The notes below the pieces were generated by a model, which searched no databases, was not told the origin of the DNA, and was given only the letters and a program-made list of their open reading frames with translations. Shown here piece after piece: positions 51,606 to 61,334 of a stretch of 64,000 nucleotides of DNA. How positions within the stretch are numbered: position 1 is the first letter of the stretch; each line of letters opens with the position of its first letter. The DNA is taken from assembly GCF_031877795.1 (NCBI RefSeq), contig NC_133931.1, positions 71,957,429-72,021,428 on the forward strand, given 5' to 3'. The DNA is from Strix aluco (Eukaryota; Chordata; Aves; Strigiformes; Strigidae). Both the position numbers and the translations under genes were made by a program.

Positions 51606-54600
51606 AAGAAATGAGTCAATCTAAGGATCTAAAGTATGGACCTAAATGGACCTAAGAGTCTGAAAGAGCAGTAAAGCGCTTACATCCCTTGGCCCACTCT
51701 GCACAGAAAAGTAACAGAAACATTCATAGCAGTCTAAAGACAACCAAGACTCTATTTACACCTAACAAAAGAAATAGCCAGTGACAAATAAGATTGAGAA
51801 CATCCCCATTCCAAACTACTTAATACAAGATATACAAAGGCTGTTTTCCTCCTCCTGTTTCCTTTCCTTGCCCTCCCACTGCTTCTCACCCAACAGACTT
51901 CTATCATCCACAAGCACTTATTCAGCACAGAGCCAGGGCAGCCTAAGCCAATCTAAGGCCAGGCTGTGACAACCGTCTTTGCCTTCTCTCTGGACGTGTT
52001 TTCCTATTTTGCCTTGCAAGGACACCAGGGTCACCACAAAACCCATCACAAGGTGATTCAGGGAGAGGGAAACTAATCACCGTTGTCTGGGTAGTTTTGT
52101 ACTGCCCCAAATTCTAACTTTTGATAAATCATGTTGAACTTGAGAAATGGTTTTGCAACAAAGCGTAAAAAATCAGGAGGTTATGTTCCTTCTCAAAACT
52201 GGCCAATATTTCAAAAGGGTTCAATAACCCCCAAAAGATGGCTTTGTGACAAGAAATATGTAACATTCCAATATTAAATGGGATCCTGTAATTGAGAACT
52301 TTGCTACAAGAGCAGAATTATAAATCTGTGATTAATTTTAACACTGATATTTCCTAATTTGGGGGTACATGACTCTGCAGGCTTAATGCTCTCTTAATTC
52401 TTCTCTGTCTATGTGTGTAATCCACAGAATGATGATAGCCCTTTCGGAGCTTCAGAACATTTCTCATGAGAGTCAGGATAAGTATGAACAGCATGAAAGG
52501 CCAAATACATCATGGGTGTTTAGAAAGCCTAGAGTGGGACTTGGACTACATTTAAAACTCCTGCATTATAAGCCTTAGTGTTTACAAGGCAGCAAATCAG
52601 AGCCTTTAAGGGCACCTGATTTTGATAATGCACAGTCTATGTCCCTTGACTTGCACTCCTGCAGACACTCACATTTGCACCAACAGGGCTGTGAAACCAC
52701 AGCTCAGGTAAAACCTGGTTCTGATTAGAATCCAGAAATACAGGACATAAATCCTAGCTATGTTCCAGAGCACACTTTCAGGAAATAGATCCCAAGCAAA
52801 CAGAGGTGCCTCTCTGGAGCACCTGAGGCAGAGATGTGAGACTTAAGTACCGGTTCAGGGAGCACTTCCCACCACTGACACTGGCATCCCTCTGCTGAAG
52901 ACGTTGACCAAGCACTCCCGATTCAGTGTGTTGGCAGTTCTCCAACAAAACATGAGCTGGAAAACTCTTCCTACATATTCTGTTGAAGCAGCCCAAGAGC
53001 TGCATGTAGGAGTCCTGATTTTACCCCAGAGTAGGGCACCTGTAAGTTCAATGCCACGACATCCAGCTTTTAAGTCCTCTGACACATACTGCCTTTTGTG
53101 CATGTCACAACAAATAGAGCCAGACATATACAAGATGTGTTTGGAGGGCTCATAGGAAGAAAACCTCTCCAGCTGCTTTACATCCTAACTACCTGGAGCA
53201 CAAGACCTCATAGTTACTGAAAGTTACTGAAAGTTTATAGTTAAATTTAGAACTTCTTCTTCTCCTCCCTCCAAAACAGGGCCTCATTAGTATTTTCACT
53301 GTATAGATTTATAAAACATCAGTCTGGAAATCAATTAGTCTAGTCAAGCTGTTGCCTTCCCCAGACTCCAGACCTAATTCTTTATGTCTTCTCCCCTTAG
53401 GTACATTATAACCCTGTGTGCTACTGGACTGAATTGTGCTGAATATGAAAATGCTAAGGCATTTGCACATTTCATTAGCAACCACTTTAAAAAAGTATAT
53501 TTAAGATTTTATTTTTTGCATTAATTGTGACCTTCAGAAAGAAGCTGCTCTATTACTAATCTCCTGAAACATATGGTTTCCTTGTCAGGCAGTGGGGAGT
53601 GGGTGGGAAGAGGGACCTGATTTTTTTTTCCATTTTTGAGAGCATTAATGAACACTGCTGTATGATATCACAGGCAAAAGGAAAAGCTATTTGTTCCATT
53701 CATGTAGGATGCCAAATAACGCAAAAGCACTAATGTCATTAACGGGTCTATATGCCATCTGTTGGAAGGTGGTTTTGTTTTTAGTGATGGTCACAGCATT
53801 ACTACCAGCAATGCAGCAAGAACAGTTACCCAGTTAAATATGCTGGGCAGAAACGGTTCACAGAAAACTAGTAAGTGTGGAGTTGTTTTGCTTTTGTTTT
53901 TTTAAAGAAAGTCTGATTGCAATAGATGTGCATGTAGCAACAAATTAGGAGACTGATTCAACCCCTCTAAATGGAATGATTTGACAGGAAATCAAGCAGT
54001 GGCAAGACACGGTGATCTGATGGCAGCCAGGTTAGGTTTGGCATACATTTCAATGTAAATCGGAACAGTAAAATAAGCTTTGTGGTTTTTTTTTTTTTTC
54101 CTTTAGGGGACATATCAAGTCTCATCATTAAGGCTTGTTGGTTGTCTGCTAAATTCAGAGCAGTATTTCTCAAGGAACCAGCAACATGATGTGTTAAAGT
54201 TTAAAGATTTTTCTTCCAGCTTGTTCATATACATGTGAATCGGAAAACAAAAAAAGGAGAAGGCACTTATTCAATACAGGAGACTAATGATAATGTATTG
54301 CAGCATATGATATTCTTAGTTGACTTAAATATCGCACTTTTCAAAAGAGTATAGATGGTGCTATTTTACTTATTCTGGCCTGCAGCACGGTGCCTGTTCT
54401 AAAGCTTGTATGCTCGCCCCTTGCTTTACAGCTGAGCTCGTACTTCACTTTAAAGCTGCCACAACCAGTACGAAATTAAAATGGACAGCCTGATCAACAA
54501 CATTCCCCACCTACATCATGCAAATCCATCAACCAGAATGACAAGAAAAGTGCCCAACAATCCCTGAAGGCTCAATTCCATATCTTTCAAGCTTCAATTA

Positions 54601-56153
54601 AAGCAGCTTTCTTCTATGTTCCATCTCAAATTCAAATGACACAGAACTTAAAATGGGCTCCTGTTATACTTTAGGGAGTGGTAATTTTGAAAGAAACAAA
54701 ATGTTTTACAGAAAATTAGCATAGTGCCACGTTGTTTCTCTTGTGTGGCTATCTTAAATATATACACTGGGTTCATTTAAATAAGATTCATTTAAATATG
54801 CTTTTCATGGTTAATTGCTAAATGTAAAACATTTGCAAATTTTAGACAAAGCAAAAATTATTTGACACTTTTCCTATGAATTGTATTTTTTTAGATTCAA
54901 AAAGATATATCCTGAAGTAGGGAAATACTGTTATAGGTGAATGCAAGAAAAATATGAGTTTAAACGATATATCTCCCTCTCATAATTTACAATAATTATA
55001 TATTGCTGAAAAGAGCAAATCGTTGAGTAGCCATAAGGAGTAGTACAGGAAGACCAATCCAAAAAGATAATTTGAGATGTATACTTGTCAGTGACAGAAA
55101 GGCCAATATTCATGTAAATACATACTCACCATACTACTTATCAGATAATCAAAGTAGAGATAAAAATGATTACTTAATTTTCTATACATGTATGCACAAT
55201 TTCCCAACAACATATTTTAATCTACAACGTTCTGCCTAAATTTAAATGGGTGAGTTGATTGTACTTTCACAGTTTCCCTTAGGAATACGTTTTTACAGGC
55301 TGGTGCATTTTCACTGCTTAAGACTAAGTGCAACATTGTAGGTACACCCCCAGTGTAATTTTTTTCATGTACCCTTCCACTCTGTTTAACCATTATTTCA
55401 TCACGCATATTTCACGAATCAGCGCGTAACATGACTTGCCTCATACATGCCTGTAAGTAAATGTAGGCACTTTTGACAATCTCAGCCAAGGTGTGGGAGG
55501 AGGATAACATCCATGAAGACTGTGCAAGCACATAAATTACTTTGGCCAGACAAGTTACTGTCTAACTGCTGAGCGACGTTCACTGCCTGTGTGTATACTC
55601 TCAGTCTGTATTCCCTTAAACCAGCATTTTGTGATAGTGTGAACAAACCTTAAGCCACTTAGGGTTTTTTTGAAAGTTCACTGTTGGTTTATGTTTTTAA
55701 AAGACTGAGACTTCAAAATACATCTTGTGAACTTGAGATAAGAATGGTTGTTAGAACTTTAATGTCTGTGGAAGTAGAGTGAAGCTTATTCTGTGCATGC
55801 ATATGCAGATCTATCTATAAGGCAGAGTGACCACAGTGCCTACAGCTCAGATTGCCAAACATTTTTCTTATAAAGTTCCAGTTTTGGTTACAACTGTGCC
55901 AGACTTTAATTATTTGGGATGAAGTTTCCCATCATGAGCTTCTGCCTCAAGCTGAACTGAGTTTAAGCATAATTTAGCCTTTTCAAGAAGAAAAGTTAGG
56001 ATAAAGAATTGCTAACTAAAAACAAACACACAACCCTCCTCTTTGTAACTATCTATTGAGAAGCTTTAGCATTTCCATGATTCTAACAGCAAGGAGCCTT
56101 TTGCTGACCTGAAGGAAATCCTCTTAAATTTGGCTGATTAACTTCTGAAAATC

Positions 56154-56198
56154 TGCGTGTGTGCATATATATATACACGCACACATATATATATGTAC
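56154..56198. repeat. 45-bp alternating purine-pyrimidine tract
   Basis: Every base alternates between purine and pyrimidine from TGCGTGTGTGCATATATATA through CACGCACACATATATATATG to TAC. The tract is also an imperfect inverted repeat around the central ACACGCACAC. It could adopt Z-DNA or a cruciform. It is basically a compound GT/AT microsatellite. Confidence 0.9.
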
Positions 56199-57435
56199 TC
56201 AGTAGAGGCTTGCTGGTCTTGACAACACAAGCCTAGAGCATTTTCCCTCCACAGGTCATACAGACTACAGACATGGATAGAGACCTCAGGAAGACTTTTT
56301 CTTTCTTCTAGTAAGGGATCAGTCCCTAGATAGGGGACACTTACTCCAGCTGCACTTGAAACATGCAGTGAAAGAGGTTCTGATATTTGCCTAGGTAGCT
56401 TGGTTTATATCTAGAAAGATTTGTTCTAACATGTAATTGTAATCTTTCCTTTGAATGAAGCTGTTTGCACTTCATCCCAGCCACAGGGGACATTGTGCAT
56501 GGCTGAAGACGGTTGTCTTGTTGTCTTGTGCCCAGCCCTAGCCTGTCCAGATCTTTCAACTTTTACCCATTAGACTTGTTTGCTAAATCAGTTATTCATG
56601 CTTCTTTCTTCCAGGTTGTCCAAAACTGGATACTAAGTGTAACAGAATCATTTTATATCCCTCTTAAAACATGCTCTGTGCTTTACCTCCATCTAAGTCA
56701 CAGTCCAGCTGTCATCAGGACTTTTTCCTGCTAATCTCTTCCTGGCTACTAATGGTGAGAAAAGAAAGCCAGTCTAAGCTGTGGAATCAGACTGTGGTTT
56801 TATGAACTCACTAAGGGGTACCATAAGCCAGTTATGCTGCTTAAATAAGCAGCCCTCTCCCTCAACTTTTTACAGTGCTCCACTTTTCCTCCTATCACTA
56901 CAAGTTAACCTAACTGGAGAACTTATCTATATTAAACACTGCCCACAATTTTTTTCCTTACCTAGTTTTAATCAGTACCTGATCCCTGGCTAGGTAGCTG
57001 CACAAACTGCTATCATCAGAGATGTTTGCTACTGTGACAGCACTTCTGGGTGATGCTGAGGAAGTCACTCCAGCAGGACTTCTTCCCTCTGATCAGTAAC
57101 TGAACACCTTCCTTTTCTGAGTGAACTGAACAGAGGTTCAGGTTGTGATTTATTTATTTAAATAAGTGCTTAGAAATGTGAATAAACATACGCAGCAACA
57201 GAGAGTTGAAGAACCGTGTCCTAGACTTCTTCAGCTGGATACGCAACAGGATAAGAGTAGCCACCCAGTTTGTCCAAGTGTGTTAACATGTGCAGTGAAG
57301 GCAGCTGTTGAGACATGCAGTGAATGGGAGACAATCCTGCAAAAAATAGCGTGTTTGTGTAATTACAGAAAATAATAATAATGTCTCTGTCAAAAAGGTG
57401 AAATTAACAGAGAAAATCTTTATCCTGTTTTGTTT

Positions 57436-57449
57436 GGGGGAGGGGGGGG
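57436..57449. repeat. G-rich tract
   Basis: GGGGGAGGGGGGGG, a short G-run low-complexity tract in AT-rich surroundings. Confidence 0.85.
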
Positions 57450-59578
57450 TTGAGTGGATTGATGCTTTTTAATTCAGGCTGTTATTTTCATGGAATTAGT
57501 ATTTTATCCACATTTTTGATTGTCATAGGAAAATGACTTACAGGTAATGAATTCACATTTATCTCATTTAGCACATTTTTAACAAGCAGGTGATGTGTAG
57601 GAACATTCACATACAGAAGTGTTTTTGAAAAGGCTATTTTGTTATTAGCTGATACCGCATTTGGTGGGAGAGATCATCAACTGGTGGGAGAAATTAACTA
57701 GCACTCCTGTGGTATCCTGTGTGTGGTAATCACAGCTATAATATTCCTTCTTCTCTTCCCTGCTTTTAATCAGTATAGGATTCTCTGCCTTTCCATATTA
57801 CCCAGGAATTTGGGAAAGTGCTTTCCAAGAACAGAATTTCAGAGCTGTAAGTAACTGTGTGTAATAGAAAGCTGTTGTTTGTTCCCATTAAATCTACAAC
57901 TCCCAGTCACAGACCGGGGGACACTCTTCTTCGCTGGTATGACTGACAGTACTTGATACAACAGGTAATAAGTTTTGACATATGGGATTACTGGGATTAT
58001 GCAATTTCCTTCAAGGTCCAACAGTCTAATTTCTGATGTTGTAATGAAAGCGCTGTCTCTGCACAGCTTTGGTCCTACTGGAAACATAGGAATTGTACAA
58101 CTAAATCAAATGCCTAATACACTCATAGTTCATCTCTAAAAGTCATCAGGCCCTGACTATGATTAATTGGAATGTACTGGCTATCATGTTCCTAAATTAA
58201 TGCTCCTGTAGGGAGCATGGGACTATGTGGAAGACAAGATGTAGTAACCTTTAATGTGGGGAGCAGCAGCTTGGCCCTTGGCCATGTGTTAACTTCATGT
58301 GTCTGTTATGTAGCACATTTTACTGCATTCCCTCTAAAGGAAGAGGTGGTGACTATTGCTTACAAAGTACTTCAACTGTTGGGAAAACACAGAGTATCAG
58401 TTTAAAGGAAGTTTAACTTCCTTCAGTGGCACACAAAGTGTTAGAGGGGTCTCATCCTCAGTCATTAAGTAGGAGAGGTTCTGGTGGAAACACACTGACC
58501 TAATGGGCTGATCTGGGATGGCAATGCCAGTGCTTTTCTACAAACTCTACCATTCCAGAGTTAAATACATGTTGGAGAAATGTTACAGAGTTAACAAATG
58601 AACTTACTCCCATTGAGTCTCAGAACCAGTTAACTAGAATGAGGCTTGTTGACTTTGAATATTTCATTGGGATTTAAACGTGTGGAAGATTAAGTCTATG
58701 CAGCTCTTCTAAATGAAGAGAAATTAGATTATTAGATGGCTTCCTCAATCAAGTCTTTTGGACAGATTGATCTTTAGGGTAGGTATTAATGAACGTGTTT
58801 ATGAGCATAAAACAGAACTGTCCAGAGAAACCTGCAGGAAATCTGAAAACCCCTGTGAGCAGCAGCGGGCATTGTCCCTGCTGGGAAAACATGCAATATA
58901 GCTATACTCCTCCCAGTACTCAAATTTAGATAGGCAGTACTGAGTAGACATGTGTAACCTGGCTTCCATTGTCCTGCCTTCACTGCATCTGGAGTTGCTA
59001 CCTTCAAGTTACTTCACCCAAACTAGCCAGCAAAGCGGCATACGAAGGAATGACTGACTAGATGAGCTATGCAGAGCAGACTGCAAGAGCCAAGCTGCAT
59101 TTTGGAAAGCCACATCTCCACTGCAGGCATATATTTATAGTATGTAATGCAGCACAGAGGTCCCTAAATTAAGTTGGAAAGAGTAATTTTGGAATTTGAA
59201 ACAATATAGCCATGTCAAGGAATAGTCTGATGTGCTTTTTTTCTGTCACGTCTCTGGTTTTCCCTGGATCAGTGTGTCTTGCAGGTTGCTTCTGGCACAG
59301 CAGTTCACCCTCTCCCTGCACCCAGCTCCTGCATTTGTGTTAACAGGGATGTCCGAGGACAGGGGCTAAAAGAGACCCGGAAAGTAACATCCAAGTTTCA
59401 CACATTTTTTGAGAGTTTTTGTGTTGCTTTAACCTGGACTGTTTAACTGATCTCATTTACAGTTGTATCAGCACAACCGTGCCACAAGGGCAGGAACAGG
59501 CATCTGGAAATTTCTTTAACCGATCTTGCCACTAGAGAAAACATACCACTGGATTGCCTAGCCATTGAGGTATTCTGC

Positions 59579-59618
59579 TTCAGTTAATTAGCTCTGCTGA
59601 AAAGTTCAGTTAATTAGC
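59579..59618 (+). promoter_or_regulatory. Two identical TTCAGTTAATTAGC sites, 26 bp apart
   Basis: TTCAGTTAATTAGC occurs exactly at 59579-59592 and 59605-59618. Each copy holds the homeodomain core TTAATTAG. They lie about 70 bases left of the CpG island, on the side expected for a proximal enhancer of the rightward promoter. Whether this is functional or just a local duplication is unknown. Confidence 0.4.
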
Positions 59619-60146
59619 ATGGGTGTAGAGTTGCTCTGACACAGTTATACCGCTTGCAAGACCTGAGCTAATCCCTCCACACCGTGCTGCGGCGTGCCCT
59701 GTACTAAGTAGGAAAGCGAGAGGAAAGCAGGCGGTAGGGCACACCTGCCCGCGCCTTCTGGGGACCTCAGCCCACCGCCCTCCAGGAGAAGCGAGCGGGC
59801 GGGGTGTGTTCCAGACCGCTTGCTTTGACGATACTTCGCCCATCACTGCATGTGCCTCGTTACTAACCCCGGCGACAGCACAAGTTGACGCCAGGTTCCT
59901 CGTCTCCTCGCGCAGCCCGTCAGCTGGCCTGGGCCTCAAGCGGCTGAGGCGGGCCTCGCCAACCTCGCCCTGAAACTCCTCCGTGCCCCGCAGCCAGGAG
60001 GTACGGCCCGCACGCCGCAGGCACGGCAACTCCGGGAGCAGGCACGGCCCTCCCCTCCCGCTAGGGCGGGAAGCCGGGAGGGACCGGGGACCCCACAGCC
60101 ACCGCCCGCCGCGCGGGGACAGGTGCCCGCTGAGCTGCCCCGCCAC

Positions 60147-60158
60147 GGCGCATGCGCG
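60147..60158. promoter_or_regulatory. NRF1 motif candidate
   Basis: GGCGCATGCGCG matches the NRF1 consensus YGCGCAYGCGCR at 11 of 12 positions on either strand, with the full palindromic core GCGCATGCGC. It sits in the left-centre of the island. NRF1 sites usually lie within about 100 bases of a TATA-less start, suggesting initiation somewhere near 60.15-60.4 kb. That last step is inference. Confidence 0.6.
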
Positions 60159-60366
60159 CCCGTCGCCAGGGCCCGCCCCCCGCCTCCGCGGGGTGACTCC
60201 GCTCCCGTTCGCTCCCCCGCCCGCCTCTCCCGTTCCCCGCGCCAGAGTTGGCGGAAAGTGCCGAAGGGATCCGAGCGGAGCCGAAGCGGAGAGTTGCGGG
60301 GGGGCGGGGGAGCTGCCGGGCCCGTCTGGTCGCTCCGCTAGGGGGCGGGCTCGGGCGCGCGGGCAC

Positions 60367-60391
60367 CGCCCCGCCCCGCCCCGCCCCGCCC
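60367..60391 (-). repeat. CCGCC/CCCGC tandem GC-box run
   Basis: Four to five head-to-tail CCGCCC-type units form consecutive Sp1/KLF GC boxes. On the minus strand the G runs (GGGCGGGGCGGGGCGGGG) meet the G-quadruplex pattern. It lies between the two GC boxes and the candidate first-exon donor. Confidence 0.85.
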
Positions 60392-60502
60392 AGGCGCAGG
60401 AGCCGGTGGCGGCGGCGGCGGGAGCGGGGTCGGTTCCGTGGTCCCGCGCTCCGCACCTGCTTGTCTCGGTCCGCGCGGAGGCGGCGGCCGTAACGGCTTT
60501 CT

Positions 60503-60516
60503 GCGCCCCCTGGGGG
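60503..60516 (-). promoter_or_regulatory. CTCF-like motif candidate (- orientation)
   Basis: The minus strand reads CCCCCAGGGGGCGC, 13 of 14 matches to CCASYAGRKGGCRS; only the third position differs. It lies in the promoter island and faces left, toward the plus-oriented motifs at 44249 and 47551. In GC-rich DNA chance matches are more likely, so confidence is limited. Confidence 0.45.
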
Positions 60517-60613
60517 AGCGGGGCGGCGGCGGGAGCGGCGCGGCAGGTACCGGGCGGGACGGCGGGAGCGGCGCGGAAGCTGGGCTGCGGCGAAAGTTGG
60601 CGCCGCCGGGGCG

Positions 60614-60643
60614 CCTCCCTCCTCCTCCTCCTCCCTCCTCCTC
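60614..60643. repeat. CTC-rich polypyrimidine tract
   Basis: CCTCCCTCCTCCTCCTCCTC and following bases are pure pyrimidine over 30 bases within the island. Such tracts are common in 5' leaders and can form triplex DNA. Confidence 0.9.
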
Positions 60644-61188
60644 GGCCGGCAGTCGGAGTGCCCGGGCGGGCGCAGCTGGCCCCGCGCCGGTGCCGGGCTG
60701 GCCCCGCGGGAGAGCGGCGGCGGGGGCGGGAGCTGCTCCCGGCGGCTGACGGGGCTGGAGAGGCGGCGAGGGGGGAAGCGAGCGGGAAGGTGAGCGGCGG
60801 TGCCGGGCTGGCTGTCAGCCTGCACCCGCCGCGCCGCGCCGTGCCGGCGGGGAGCGGGCGGCTCGGGGCGCCCCGGGGCGCGGCGCTGCTCCGCTCCGCG
60901 GGGTCCGTCCCGTTTGTTGTTCCCCTCCGCGCCGTGTGTTTTCAGCGAGGTGTGAGGGCGCTGCGTCGCGGCGGCTGGGCAGGGGGGAACGGGGAAAGGT
61001 CTCGTCCCGTCCCCGCTGGCTCCGGCGCTTGCCTTTGCTGACTGTAGGGCTGGTTTGACTCTTCCCCTCATCCGACCTTTTCTTCCCCCAAATCGCTGGC
61101 GGAGCACCTCGCCGAGGAGTTTTTTGGAGCCCGTCCGAGCACAGTGTGCCCCAGGAGGGTTTAGGAAGAGGAGAGCTGCGGGCGTGGG

Positions 61189-61284
61189 GCGCCCCTGCCC
61201 GCGCCCCTGCCCGCGCCCCTGCCCGCGCCCCTGCCCGCGCCCCTGCCCGCGCCCCTGCCCGCGCCCCTGCCCGCGCCCCTGCCC
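61189..61284. repeat. 12-bp minisatellite, 8 perfect copies
   Basis: The unit GCGCCCCTGCCC is repeated eight times without a single mismatch, then breaks off at GCACGGGCGG. Each unit gives two G runs on the minus strand (GGGCAGGGGCGC), so the array offers sixteen G runs in a row. It lies in the right flank of the CpG island, about 400 bases inside the putative first intron. Perfect identity points to recent expansion, and the copy number may vary between individuals or be misassembled. Confidence 0.95.
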
Positions 61285-61334
61285 GCACGGGCGGACGGAC
61301 GCTCGGCGCGGGTCTGCCAAGGGGTCAAAACTCA

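Larger units (their letters stand above)
44487..59578. other. Non-coding stretch upstream of the promoter
   Basis: No exon or RNA gene is supported across this 15 kb. All open frames are under about 135 codons and unrecognised. Smaller items inside it are listed separately: a CTCF-like motif (47551), a short duplication (46889), a possible MIR-type tail (51530), an alternating purine-pyrimidine tract (56154) and a G-rich tract (57436). The AT-rich unique sequence at about 50100-50420 could be conserved, but I cannot show it. Confidence 0.6.
60250..60789 (+). other. Candidate non-coding first exon (5' UTR)
   Basis: The right edge is set by a good donor, GGGAAG|GTGAGC, with the intron starting at 60790. 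A weaker alternative donor, GCGGCAG|GTACCG, ends an exon at 60546. The left edge is unknown; 60250 is only a placeholder downstream of the NRF1 motif. The plus strand has no ATG at all from 60155 to 61474, so any exon here must be 5' UTR with translation starting in a later exon outside the window. I do not recognise the gene. Confidence 0.45.
59680..61330. promoter_or_regulatory. CpG island promoter
   Basis: GC content and CpG density rise sharply near 59680 and fall near 61330, with hundreds of CpGs between. GC boxes include GGGGGGGCGGGGG (60298-60310), GGGGGCGGGC (60341-60350) and repeated CCGCCCC at 60367-60391. A TTGGCGCC E2F-like site is at 60597-60604 and a polypyrimidine CTC tract at 60614-60643. 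I see no TATA box at a fitting place. Islands of this kind mark the promoters of broadly expressed or developmental genes. A rightward gene is favoured by the splice donor at 60790. A divergent leftward transcript cannot be excluded. The long open frames on both strands (to 352 and 424 codons) start at GTG or TTG and reflect high GC content, not coding. Confidence 0.9.

Noticed and set aside
59983..61041. 352-codon plus-strand open frame in the CpG island
   Set aside because: It begins at GTG, contains no ATG, and is a GC-rich low-complexity Ala/Gly/Pro/Arg string. Stop codons are rare at this GC content. No domain is recognised.
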